Assembly: GCF_900101905.1 (NCBI RefSeq)
Contig: NZ_FNAJ01000001.1
Coordinates: 1,186,862 to 1,250,861 of the forward strand
DNA: 64,000 nucleotides
Source: Myxococcus virescens
GTDB lineage: Bacteria; Myxococcota; Myxococcia; Myxococcales; Myxococcaceae
Reading direction: 5' to 3'
Below the pieces are notes generated by a model, which ran no database searches, had not been told where the DNA came from, and saw only the letters and a program-made list of their open reading frames with translations. Position 1 is the stretch's first letter. Every line of letters begins with the position of its first letter. Shown in pieces: positions 8,935-17,358 of the stretch. The position numbers were made by a program, and so were the translations under genes.

Positions 8935-9708
8935 TCACACCCGCGGCTGCGTGCCCGCGCGCTCTTCGCGGGCAGGTGCCCCGCGCGCCTCCACGCTCAC
9001 GCCCGCGGCCAGCCAGCCACGCACCCAGAGGAGGTGCTGCACCTCCGAATCCAGCGCGAGCTGGAAGCGGCCCGCCAGCGTGTCATGGCCCAGGTCGCGG
9101 GCCAGCTCGATGAGCATCTCCCAGCCGGCGTTGTCCGCCAGCTCCGCCACCAGCAGCGCTTCCAATGACTGGCGCAGGTTGGCTCGCGGGTCCGCGATGA
9201 GCAGCGGCAGGCCCTGGGACACCACCGCCGCGACGTCCGCGCTGGGCGTCATCGCCGTGGGGTCGGCGCCCAGTGACTTCAGGGCCTCGGTGAGCATGAG
9301 GAAGTGGGACAGCTCGTCGTTGTAGATTTTCTCCAGGCCCTCGCGCGTGGGCCCACCTTCCCAGCTGCCGTAGACGTCGAACTTGGCGAGCGCGCCTTCG
9401 TAGAGCCGGGTCCCGCTGCGCTCGAAGGCCAGCCGCTCCCCCAGCTTGTCGATGAAGACGGTGGGCTTGGAGCCCTTGAGCGCGTCCACCGCCGTCTTCG
9501 CCACGCCCTTGAGGCTGACTGGCGGCGGAACGCTGCCCAGGCCTTCGGATTCCCGCGCGTAGATTTGCCGGACCTGGAGGAGGAGCGAGCCGTCTCCCAG
9601 GTGGCTGGGCTGATGCTTCTCCGCTTCCTGGGTGATGTCCGCGCTGTCGATGGGCGAGGTGGCCACGCCCGTCCGGTTGCGCCCCATGTCGCTGGTGGTC
9701 GTCTTCAT
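8935..9708 (-). CDS. Ferritin-like domain protein (short member of pair)
   Basis: The 257-residue protein contains a four-helix bundle with ferritin-type diiron ligand motifs: LYEGALAKFD, NDELSHFLML (ExxH type), VAELADNAGWEML and DSEVQHLLWV (ExxH type). Such bundles bind iron or manganese pairs and act in iron storage, oxidation or peroxide removal. The first 60 residues (SPIDSADITQEAEKHQ) look unstructured. No signal peptide is seen. Its ATG is one base from the stop codon of the longer ferritin-like gene upstream, so the two are translationally coupled and presumably form one complex or pathway. Confidence 0.75.
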   Translation of the reverse strand: MKTTTSDMGRNRTGVATSPIDSADITQEAEKHQPSHLGDGSLLLQVRQIYARESEGLGSVPPPVSLKGVAKTAVDALKGSKPTVFIDKLGERLAFERSGTRLYEGALAKFDVYGSWEGGPTREGLEKIYNDELSHFLMLTEALKSLGADPTAMTPSADVAAVVSQGLPLLIADPRANLRQSLEALLVAELADNAGWEMLIELARDLGHDTLAGRFQLALDSEVQHLLWVRGWLAAGVSVEARGAPAREERAGTQPRV

Positions 9709-9709
9709 G

Positions 9710-10915
9710 TCAGTGAACCTTCTTTCCCTCGAACGTGGAGCCCATGCGCGGCGTGCGCGCGGCGAGCTCCGTGCCCGGAATCCATTTGTAGCCAGCGGCC
9801 ACCGTCTCGGACGGGGAGCCGTCGGAGTTGAGCTGGTCGCGCCAGATGTACGAGCGGTGGTCGCGCGGCAGGTCCGCCAGCCGCACGTAGTCCTGTCCGT
9901 TGGAGGCCATGTCCTCCTCTTGATTCAGTGTCTTGCGAACGAAGTCGCGGTGTTCCTTGAAGCCGATGGGCTCCGGCAGCTTGCTGGGGAGCACCTCCGC
10001 CGCGTCACGCTTCTCCACGTTCTGGAAGATTTCCTTCACGTAGTGGAGCTGCCCCAGCTCGTAGTCCAGGAAGCGCTGCCAGATCTCCTTGATGCGCGGG
10101 TTCTTCTCGAAGGCCACGCACGAGTAGAAGTTGTAGACCTCGCAGGCCTCGTGCATCAGCCACTTCTCCAGCATGGACTCGTCCGGGTCCAGCAACGACT
10201 CGTACATGGAGGTGTGCTGCTCCTCGATGGAGGCAATCTCCGCGTAGAGCTGGCGGGCCACCGGGTCACTGAAGAACGGGCCGACCGTCATGTAGTAGTC
10301 GTGCGTCTGGTTCTCCGCCGCGGTGATGCTCATCGCGTGGAGCTTCGTCAGCGGGTGCGCCGTGCGCTTGTCGTAGGGACGGCGCAGGTCATCCAGCGGA
10401 TGGCGATGCTCCACGGAGGTAGGCCGTCCAGGGATGATGTCCGTGTACGACTGGGTGATGTTGTTGGGGTCCTTCCCCTCCAGCCGGTCGTAGAGCGCGG
10501 AGTAGCGATACAGGTGGTCGAAGTCCTCGAGCAGACCGAACCGGTACGTCTGGGCCAGGTAGGGGTCGGGCTCGCGCAGGGCCACGCTGGCCGTCACCTC
10601 GATGGCGACCTGTTCAAAGCCCAGGGTGGTCTCCAGCGGCGTCTGGTCCGGAGGATTGAGCCAGTTGATGAGCGTCTGTTCGTACTGCTCCACGCGGCGA
10701 ATCAACGCCAGCGGCTCCCGCAGCTCGCGGTTCATGCGCGCGAAGGCATGCTTGGTCCGCAGTGCGTCCGCCATGATGCCGTTCATGTAGATGACGCACA
10801 CGCGGGTGAAGGCGTCGTCATCCAGCTTGCTGTAGGGGCGCCGGACCAGGTCCTTCCAGGTGAAGACCTGCTTGTCGAGCGGGACGCCTTTTTCTTGGAG
10901 GATATCCAGGGCCAC
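9710..10915 (-). CDS. Ferritin-like domain protein (long member of pair)
   Basis: This 401-residue protein contains carboxylate/His motifs typical of two ferritin-like bundles: FEQVAIE, GLLEDFDHLY, IASIEEQHTSMYESLL, HEACEVYNFYS and DYELGQLHYVKEIF. It begins at GTG 10915, which has AAGGAG seven bases upstream; the open frame continues another 124 codons but third-position composition and the lack of any motif argue against it. It is the first gene of a two-gene operon with the shorter ferritin-like gene. The neighbouring divergent cyclase is 264 bp away, leaving room for separate promoters. I do not know the exact function; it is not classical ferritin, bacterioferritin or Dps. Confidence 0.75.
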   Translation of the reverse strand: MALDILQEKGVPLDKQVFTWKDLVRRPYSKLDDDAFTRVCVIYMNGIMADALRTKHAFARMNRELREPLALIRRVEQYEQTLINWLNPPDQTPLETTLGFEQVAIEVTASVALREPDPYLAQTYRFGLLEDFDHLYRYSALYDRLEGKDPNNITQSYTDIIPGRPTSVEHRHPLDDLRRPYDKRTAHPLTKLHAMSITAAENQTHDYYMTVGPFFSDPVARQLYAEIASIEEQHTSMYESLLDPDESMLEKWLMHEACEVYNFYSCVAFEKNPRIKEIWQRFLDYELGQLHYVKEIFQNVEKRDAAEVLPSKLPEPIGFKEHRDFVRKTLNQEEDMASNGQDYVRLADLPRDHRSYIWRDQLNSDGSPSETVAAGYKWIPGTELAARTPRMGSTFEGKKVH

Positions 10916-11179
10916 GTCTGACTCCTTGAAAGCGAAAATCCGTGTCGAACTGAGTGCAAAGGTCCGGACGGCACCGACATGTGGCAAACGGTCCACGGGT
11001 TTCCGGAAGGGTGACGTCAGAGGCGCCAGTGGCCCGCCTGGGTGCCTGCTGGGGCCCTCCTCGGGCGTCACCGCTTTCTCCGTGAATGCACGGTCGACAC
11101 ACCGAGACATGCGAGGTGACTGCCCACGCCCCTGCTGCTGGGGTAGTGTCCACTCCGGCACGCTTCGCAAGAGGGGGAC

Positions 11180-13534
11180 GTGGCAGGCGAGCGCTGGAAG
11201 ACGGTCCGTTCTCGGTGGCAGAACCACTGGCGGCTGATGCTGGGCGTGGCGGTGCTGGCCACCACGCTGGCCGCCGTCTGCCTTCACTTCGACGCGAAGC
11301 TGGGCGGCCTGCTGGAGGAAGCGGAGCGCACGGCGTACGACACCGTCGTCACGCGATTCACCGAGCGGCGCGAGGTGTCATCCCAGGTGGTGCTGGTCAC
11401 CATCGACCAGCCAAGCCTGGAGCGCATCCGCGCCAACGAACAGTACGCGCTCAACTTCGGAAGCTGGCCCTACAGCCGCAACCTCTGGGCGCGCGTGGTG
11501 GAACAGCTGGAAGCCGAGGGTGCTCGGGCCATCGTGTTCGACGCCGTCATGGACGAGCGCGGCACGGACGAGTCCATGGACCTGGCCTTCGCGCAGGTGC
11601 TCCAGGAGACGTCCATCCCCTTCTACCTGGGGGTCTCCACCCACGCGAACGCGCCGCTGCTGCCCCCCGCTGACTTCGGCGCGGCGGTGGTGGTGGACGG
11701 CCCCGCTCAGGCGGAGGACACCTTCCCGGAGGAAGCCGGCGCGGAGACGTTCGAGGACGGCGTCCTGGAGGCGGTCCTTCCCTCCGCTTCTCCCGAGCAG
11801 CTTGCCCGGGCCATCGCGTTTCCGGTGCGCGCGAACGGCCGGACGCTGCCCGCGCTGGATTACGCGACGTCCTCGGGGGAGCGGCTCCCCAGCCACCCGG
11901 TGCCGCCCATTCCCGTGCTGGTGGGCGCGGTGGATGGCTTCGGGCTGGTGGAGCCGGAGTCGGACGCCGACGGCTTCATGCGCCGCACGCGCTTCGTCTA
12001 TTCGGATGGTCCCAATGCCTTCGCGACGCTGCCGGTGCGCGTGGCCGCGGGCCTGCTGGGCGCCAGCGCCATCGAGTTCTCCGGGCGCACGCTGCGCCTG
12101 GGCTCGCGCACCTACGCCGTGGATGCGGATGGCAGCGCCGGCATCGACTTCGGCGGGCAGCTGCATGACCGCTTCACCAGCGTTCCGCTCATCTCCGTGC
12201 TCGACGCGTGGGTGCACCGGGGCCAGGGCCAACCCACGGGGCTGCCGCCGGACGTCTTCCGCGGCAAGGTGGTCATCATTGGCGGCAACGCGGTGGGCCT
12301 CAACGACGTCAAGGCCACGTCCTTCTCGTCGCATGAGCCCGGCGTGGTGAAACAGGCGGCGGTGCTGGACACGCTCCTGGGCAACGGCCGCTTCATCACC
12401 CGCGCACCGCTGGGGGTGAGTCTGGCGCTCGTCTTCGCGGTGGCCTTCGTGTCGGTGGTGCTGCTGATGACGACGCGCTGGACGCCGCTGGAGATTGTGT
12501 GGCCGCTGGGGCTCTACGCCGGCATGAGCTGGGTGACGGGCCCCGTCCTTGGACTGACGCACACCTACGTGCTCACCGCCCTGCCCGCGCTGGCGGGCGT
12601 GCTGGCCAGCGTCAGCGCCGTGGCCTTCAACCACCTGGTGGCCAACGAGGAGGCCGCCTTCATCCGGCAGGCCTTCAGCCGCTTCATGGAGCCCAAGCTG
12701 GTGGAGCAGATGATTGCCCAGCGCGAGCTGCCCCGGCTGGATGGGGAGAATGTCGAAATCACCGCCTTCTTCAGCGACATCCGAGGCTTCTCCACCTTCA
12801 GCGAGCGCTTCAAGGACGACCCGCGCAACCTGGTGCGCCTGCTCAATACGTATCTGACGCGAGTGAGCGCGGCGCTGCTGAAGGAAGGTGGGTGCCTGGA
12901 CAAGTACATCGGTGACGCCGTGGTGTGTCTCTTCGGCGCGCCGATGCGACAGGCGGACCACGCGCTGCGCGGCTGCAAGGGCGCGCTCGCGGCGAAGGCG
13001 GCGGTGGACCGGCTGCGCGACGAGTTCCGCGCCCAGGGGCTGCCGGACATGTACACACGCATCGGCGTCAACACCGCGGTCAACTTCGTGGGCAACTTCG
13101 GCAGCGAGCAGCTCTTCAGCTACACCGCGATTGGCGACGGGATGAACCTGGCCGCGCGGCTGGAGGGCGCGAACAAGGCCTATGGCTCCGTCATCATGAT
13201 TGGCCCGCGCACGTACGAGCTGGCGCGCGAGCACATCGAGGTGCGGGAGCTGGACCGGGTGCGCGTGGCGGGCAAGACGGAGGCCGTCACCGTGTACGAA
13301 TTGCTCGCGCTCAAGGGCGGGCTGGACGCGCGCAAGCGGGAGACGGTGGAGCGCTATCACGCGGCGCTGGCGCTCTACCGCGCGGCGCGGTTCGAAGAAG
13401 CAGCAGCGGTGCTGAATGCGCGCCGCGCGGAGGACCCGGAGGACGGGCCCACGCAGGCGTTGCTGGAGCGCTGTCAACGATATGTGAAGGCGCCGCCGCA
13501 GGACTTCGACGGCGTGGCGAACCTGGACAAGTGA
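11180..13534 (+). CDS. CHASE2-domain class III adenylate/guanylate cyclase
   Basis: The 784-residue protein has one N-terminal membrane helix (about 19-37), a large extracytoplasmic CHASE2 sensor (about 40-400, with GSWPYSRNLWARVVEQL and AIVFDAVMDE), three closely spaced helices (about 415-485) and a class III cyclase domain (about 520-715). Catalytic features are intact: FFSDIRGF (metal Asp), DKYIGDAV (purine Lys and second metal Asp), and FSYTAIGDGMNLAARLE with the transition-state Asn and Arg. It should make cAMP (the Thr in YTAIGD favours adenine) in response to a periplasmic signal. It starts at GTG 11180 behind AGAGGGGG. A C-terminal helical tail resembles TPR. It leads an operon with the SH3-like and M48 genes. 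Confidence 0.92.
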   Translation: MAGERWKTVRSRWQNHWRLMLGVAVLATTLAAVCLHFDAKLGGLLEEAERTAYDTVVTRFTERREVSSQVVLVTIDQPSLERIRANEQYALNFGSWPYSRNLWARVVEQLEAEGARAIVFDAVMDERGTDESMDLAFAQVLQETSIPFYLGVSTHANAPLLPPADFGAAVVVDGPAQAEDTFPEEAGAETFEDGVLEAVLPSASPEQLARAIAFPVRANGRTLPALDYATSSGERLPSHPVPPIPVLVGAVDGFGLVEPESDADGFMRRTRFVYSDGPNAFATLPVRVAAGLLGASAIEFSGRTLRLGSRTYAVDADGSAGIDFGGQLHDRFTSVPLISVLDAWVHRGQGQPTGLPPDVFRGKVVIIGGNAVGLNDVKATSFSSHEPGVVKQAAVLDTLLGNGRFITRAPLGVSLALVFAVAFVSVVLLMTTRWTPLEIVWPLGLYAGMSWVTGPVLGLTHTYVLTALPALAGVLASVSAVAFNHLVANEEAAFIRQAFSRFMEPKLVEQMIAQRELPRLDGENVEITAFFSDIRGFSTFSERFKDDPRNLVRLLNTYLTRVSAALLKEGGCLDKYIGDAVVCLFGAPMRQADHALRGCKGALAAKAAVDRLRDEFRAQGLPDMYTRIGVNTAVNFVGNFGSEQLFSYTAIGDGMNLAARLEGANKAYGSVIMIGPRTYELAREHIEVRELDRVRVAGKTEAVTVYELLALKGGLDARKRETVERYHAALALYRAARFEEAAAVLNARRAEDPEDGPTQALLERCQRYVKAPPQDFDGVANLDK

Positions 13535-13560
13535 GCGGTGCGGAAAGGAGTCGGGGAGAC

Positions 13561-14139
13561 ATGGGGATGAAGACGCGGGTGGCGTGGACCACCGCCCTGC
13601 TGGCGCTGGCGATTCCGGCGGGGGCGTCGGCCGTGAAGGTCGGCGAGCCGCTGTATGTGAAGGCGAAGAACACGCGCGTGCAGGCGAGTCCGTCCGGCTC
13701 GGACAACGCCGTGGCGGTGCTCCAGCCCGGAGAGCGGGTAACGTGGGGCGGCGCGGATGCGAAGCACAAGCAGTGGCACCGGGTGACCACGGCCACCGGG
13801 AAGAAGGGGTTCGTGTTCCAGACGAACCTGTCCACCACGCCGCCCAACATGGAGCTGGTGACGCAAGGGAATGGCACCCAGCAGGTGGACCCGAAGAAGT
13901 TCGTCGCCAGTGGCGCCGCGGTGAAGGCGCTCAGCCCGGGCGCGGAGCAGTACGGCAAGGACAAGGGCGGCGACCACGGCAAGGCCGTGCGGGACATCAA
14001 GGCGCTGGAGACGCTGGCGAAGTCCGTGTCCACGGCGGACATCGCCGCGCACGTGACGGCGGCGGGACTCTTCCCGGTGGTGGGCGCCAGCGACACGGTC
14101 GCGAAGGCCGGGACGAACAAGCGGAGCGGCAACCGATGA
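13561..14139 (+). CDS. Secreted SH3-like domain protein
   Basis: This 192-residue protein has a Sec signal peptide (KTRVAWTTALLALAIPAGASA) and then a bacterial SH3-like domain (about 25-100: LYVKAKNTRVQASPSGSDNAVAVLQPGERVTW ... WHRVTTATGKKGFVFQTNL, given here in parts). Such domains bind peptidoglycan or cell-wall proteins. The C-terminal half is helical and ends in a basic tail. It lies 26 bp after the cyclase and its stop overlaps the start of the M48 gene (ATGA), so all three are co-transcribed. It probably sits in the periplasm as a partner of the protease. ATG 13567 is a possible alternative start. Confidence 0.8.
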   Translation: MGMKTRVAWTTALLALAIPAGASAVKVGEPLYVKAKNTRVQASPSGSDNAVAVLQPGERVTWGGADAKHKQWHRVTTATGKKGFVFQTNLSTTPPNMELVTQGNGTQQVDPKKFVASGAAVKALSPGAEQYGKDKGGDHGKAVRDIKALETLAKSVSTADIAAHVTAAGLFPVVGASDTVAKAGTNKRSGNR

Positions 14140-15122
14140 TGCGAACGGGCTGGAAGGTGCTCGCGTTGGTGGGTCTGGGCGCGATGACGGCGTCCTGCAA
14201 GGGCTTCAATGCGTCCTCGCTCACCCGGGGTGAGAACCTCCTGGGGAAGCTGAGCGCCGCGTCCGCGGAAGCCAAGACGTGCAAGAAGCTGCGCGCCGCC
14301 CCCAGCGTGCAGGAGGAGTACGCCCTGGGCGGCGCGCTGGCCATCAACTACGTGCGGCGGGGTGGCGGGCTGCTGCTGGACGGCCCCAACGACGCGCTCC
14401 ACCGCTACGTCAACGTCGTGGGGAAGAACCTGGCGGCGCAATCCGCGCGGCCCACGCTCGAGTGGACCTTCGGCGTGCTCCAGGACACGTCCCAGTTCAA
14501 CGCGATGTCCGCGCCCGGTGGCTACGTCTTCGTCACCCGGAAGCTGCTCCAGGGACTGGAGAACGAAGGGCAGCTGGCCGGCGTGCTGGCGCACGAAATC
14601 GCCCACGTCACGCTCAAGCACGCCATCCACCAGTACGGCGACGCGAAGGTGAAGACGTGCGAGCTGGTCACCTACGGCGAGGCCGTGCTCTCCCCCACCG
14701 CGGTGAAGGTGCTCTCCGCGGGCCGCAATGGCGACGGGACGCTGGATTTGGACCAGGACCCGGGCCTGCTGGGCCACCTGAGCGAGAAGACCATCGACCT
14801 CATCGACAAGGGGAACGCCAAGGAGCAGGAGCTGGAGGCGGACCGGATCGCCGTCGAGCTGATGCTCTCCGCGGGCTACACGCCGGACGACTACCTCGCC
14901 CTGCTGGCCAAGACGAAGGACGGGGGCAGCACCTTCGCCAACCACCCGGGGAAGGACGAGCGCCGGCGCAACATCCTCGCGCACGTCCAGGCGCTGAAAC
15001 AGCCGGCTGGCGCCTTCAGTGGACTGGCCACCGAAGGGCTCCGCTCGCCGCCGCTCAGCCCCGCCTTCGCCGCCGTGCGCGGTGGAAACGACGCACGCGG
15101 CGTGGCGAAGGACGGGAAGTAG
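14136..15122 (+). CDS. M48 family metalloprotease lipoprotein
   Basis: The 328-residue protein has a lipoprotein signal ending MTASC (Cys21) and an M48 peptidase core with HEIAH at 153-157 and the third zinc ligand Glu234 in ELEADRIA. Upstream of the zinc site are the family features NAMSAPGGYVFVTRKLL and ENEGQLAGVLAHE. It resembles the BepA/LoiP type of periplasmic proteases that act on misassembled outer-membrane proteins, but without the TPR part of BepA. Translation is coupled to the SH3-like gene by a 4-bp ATGA overlap. The context with a periplasm-sensing cyclase suggests envelope quality control; this is inference. Confidence 0.88.
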   Translation: MMRTGWKVLALVGLGAMTASCKGFNASSLTRGENLLGKLSAASAEAKTCKKLRAAPSVQEEYALGGALAINYVRRGGGLLLDGPNDALHRYVNVVGKNLAAQSARPTLEWTFGVLQDTSQFNAMSAPGGYVFVTRKLLQGLENEGQLAGVLAHEIAHVTLKHAIHQYGDAKVKTCELVTYGEAVLSPTAVKVLSAGRNGDGTLDLDQDPGLLGHLSEKTIDLIDKGNAKEQELEADRIAVELMLSAGYTPDDYLALLAKTKDGGSTFANHPGKDERRRNILAHVQALKQPAGAFSGLATEGLRSPPLSPAFAAVRGGNDARGVAKDGK

Positions 15123-15132
15123 CCGGGCGGCT

Positions 15133-16353
15133 TCAGCGCACCGTGGCCTGACTCAGGGCCCGGTGCACCGACTCCAGGGCCTTGCGCGCCTCGAGCAGCT
15201 CGGCGCGCTCGGCGGTGAGCGAGGCCACCTGCTGGGCCAGCACGTCGCGCTCTCCCTGGAGCGCTTCCACCGCGCGCTGCAGCGACATGGACTCGTCCTT
15301 GGCGGACTCCAGCTCACCGGCGAGCCGCTCCTCCTCGGCCAGGCTGTCCACCAGGGACTGCTTGCCGCGGGCGACCTCTTCTTCCAGGGCCTCGCGCTCC
15401 TTGGCAGCGGCCTGAAGCGCCTGCCGCGTCTCCTGGAGCGACAGCAGCGCCTCGTCGCGCTCGCCCTCCAGCGCGGACAGCTCGCGCTCCAGGTCGGCCA
15501 GCAGCTTCACCCGGCCCTCCATCTCCGAGGACAGGCGGCGCGCCTCGTCCATGCGCAGGCGGGCCTCTTCCGTGGCCTTCTCCGCCTGACGGCGCGACAC
15601 CTCCAGGTCCTGCGTGAGGGAGAGGTTGAGCGCCTTCACCTTCACCAGCTCCGCCTGGAGGTGGGTGATGCGCTCCACGGCGCGCTGACCCGCCTCCGCC
15701 ACGGTGGCGGGCAGCGGCTCCGGACGCGGATTCTCCCGCACCGCCTTGAGCCGGGCCTTCAGTCGCTCACGGCGGGCCGAGGAGTCCTGCCCGTCCTCGC
15801 GCGGCGGGGCCGGCCGCTGCACCTCCACCTCGGAGGGCGGCGCTTCGACACGGGCCACCGGCTCCGCGACGGTGGCGGTGACGTGCGGCATGGACACGGG
15901 AGCCGAGGCCTGCGTCATGGGGTGCGCCTCCGGAGGAGGACTGACGGCGTCGAAGTGCAGCGCCGGAGGCGGCGCCGCGAAGGTGACGGGCTCGGCGTGC
16001 GGCTCGGTGTCGAGCAACGCCTCCGCCTCTGCCTCCGGCGGAGCCCCGTACGTCACGGGCACGTCGGCGACCGCCTCGGGCTCCTGCGGCGGCTCCTCGT
16101 AGACGGGCGCGTCGTCCGGCTCGCGCAGGGCGGCGTCCATGGCCTGGGCGGCGCTGGGGCGCGGGCTGCGGGCGCGCTCGATGCGGGCGCGCACCTCGGC
16201 GGAGAGGTCGGGGGCCTCGGCGACGGGCTCGGGGGCCGCCTCGGCCTCGGGCTCGGGAGGCGTGGGCTCGACGGGGTCGACGAGGCCCGTCAGCGCGCCC
16301 AGGCGGAGGCGCGGCTTGGCGCGGGACACGTTCTGTTCAAAGGCTTTCTTCAT
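15133..16353 (-). CDS. pomX: PomX, scaffold of the PomXYZ cell-division positioning system
   Basis: The 406-residue protein has three parts: a short basic N-terminal peptide starting MKKAFEQNVSRAKPRLRLG, a Pro/Glu/Ala-rich disordered region (about 25-200) and a long C-terminal coiled coil (about 220-398). This is the known layout of Myxococcus xanthus PomX (404 residues). In that system the N-terminal peptide stimulates the PomZ ATPase through Lys13 and Arg15; both residues are present at exactly those positions here. PomX forms the scaffold of the cluster that moves over the nucleoid to midcell and guides FtsZ. It is the last gene of pomY-pomZ-pomX, 5 bp after pomZ. It is convergent with the M48 gene (10 bp). 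Confidence 0.93.
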   Translation of the reverse strand: MKKAFEQNVSRAKPRLRLGALTGLVDPVEPTPPEPEAEAAPEPVAEAPDLSAEVRARIERARSPRPSAAQAMDAALREPDDAPVYEEPPQEPEAVADVPVTYGAPPEAEAEALLDTEPHAEPVTFAAPPPALHFDAVSPPPEAHPMTQASAPVSMPHVTATVAEPVARVEAPPSEVEVQRPAPPREDGQDSSARRERLKARLKAVRENPRPEPLPATVAEAGQRAVERITHLQAELVKVKALNLSLTQDLEVSRRQAEKATEEARLRMDEARRLSSEMEGRVKLLADLERELSALEGERDEALLSLQETRQALQAAAKEREALEEEVARGKQSLVDSLAEEERLAGELESAKDESMSLQRAVEALQGERDVLAQQVASLTAERAELLEARKALESVHRALSQATVR

Positions 16354-16358
16354 GGTTC

Positions 16359-17318
16359 TCAGCCGGCCTGCTGGGTGCCCTTCGTCTGGGCGACGGCTGC
16401 CGCGGCCACCAGCCGGGGCAGGATGTTGTCAATCATGGCCTGGATGTCGTTGGCCCCCTTGGACGAGGGGTCCGCGACGAACACCGGCCGCCCCTCGCTG
16501 GAGGCCTGCGCGAACTTGGTGCACTGCCGGATGATGGTGGGCAGCAGGAACTCCGGATAGTGCGTCTGGAGCGCCTCCAGCGCCTCCTTCGCCAGCTTGA
16601 AGGTGGCGTTGAAGGAGTTGACCACGATGAAGACGTGGTCGAGCACGTGGTTCAGGTCCTCCTCCAGGCTCTGCACCGTTTCGAACAGCAGCTTGAGGCC
16701 GTGGAAGGACAGGAAGTCCGCGAGCACGGGGACGAACAAGTCGTTCGCCGCCATCAGCGCGTTGAGGTTGAGCAGGCCGAAGGACGGCGGCGCGTCGAAG
16801 ACGACGACGTCGTACTGGGCCTCTACGTCCTTGAGGGCGTTGCGCAGCTTGAACTCGCGGCCGGCCATGGGCATCAGCGCGAGGTCCACCGTGGACATGG
16901 TCAGGTTGGACGGGACGAAGTCCAGGTTGGGCAGCGAGGACTTCTGGATGACCTTGGCCAGGGGCGTCTTGCGGACGAGGACGTCCAGGAGCGTCTTCTC
17001 GAAGTCCTCGCCCTCGTAGCCCAGGCACTTGGTGGCGTGGCCCTGGCTGTCGAGGTCGATGAGGAGCACCGCGTAGCCCAGCTCCGCCAGGCGCCAGGCG
17101 TAGGACGTGGACAGCGACGTCTTGCCGGTGCCGCCCTTGAAGTTCAGGAAGAGCTGGCGGCGGTGGCCCACCCGCGCCGGGAAACGGTCGAGCGTGGTGC
17201 GCAGCTCCCAGATGTCGTCCGGCGTGTAGGCGTCCTTCCGCGATTCCTCCGGAATCTGCTTCGGGGACACGCCGAGCATCTCGGCGACCTGCTTGGAGCT
17301 GTACGTCGGCGCTTCCAT
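16359..17318 (-). CDS. pomZ: PomZ, ParA/MinD-type ATPase for division-site positioning
   Basis: This 319-residue ParA-family ATPase has the deviant Walker A motif KGGTGKTS (Gly62, Lys66), the A' motif IDLDSQGH with Asp90 and a Walker B-like VVFDAPPS. Gly62, Lys66 and Asp90 are the residue numbers used for the M. xanthus PomZ mutants. PomZ dimerises with ATP, binds DNA non-specifically and carries the PomX/PomY cluster over the nucleoid to midcell, where it helps place the Z-ring. The N-terminal 50 residues (SSKQVAEMLGVSPKQIPEES) include a MerR-like helix-turn-helix as in ParA partition proteins. It lies 40 bp after pomY and 5 bp before pomX. Confidence 0.95.
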   Translation of the reverse strand: MEAPTYSSKQVAEMLGVSPKQIPEESRKDAYTPDDIWELRTTLDRFPARVGHRRQLFLNFKGGTGKTSLSTSYAWRLAELGYAVLLIDLDSQGHATKCLGYEGEDFEKTLLDVLVRKTPLAKVIQKSSLPNLDFVPSNLTMSTVDLALMPMAGREFKLRNALKDVEAQYDVVVFDAPPSFGLLNLNALMAANDLFVPVLADFLSFHGLKLLFETVQSLEEDLNHVLDHVFIVVNSFNATFKLAKEALEALQTHYPEFLLPTIIRQCTKFAQASSEGRPVFVADPSSKGANDIQAMIDNILPRLVAAAAVAQTKGTQQAG

Positions 17319-17358
17319 GGACGACCCTTCGAAAGACGTGCGGGACGGCTACCTTGCC

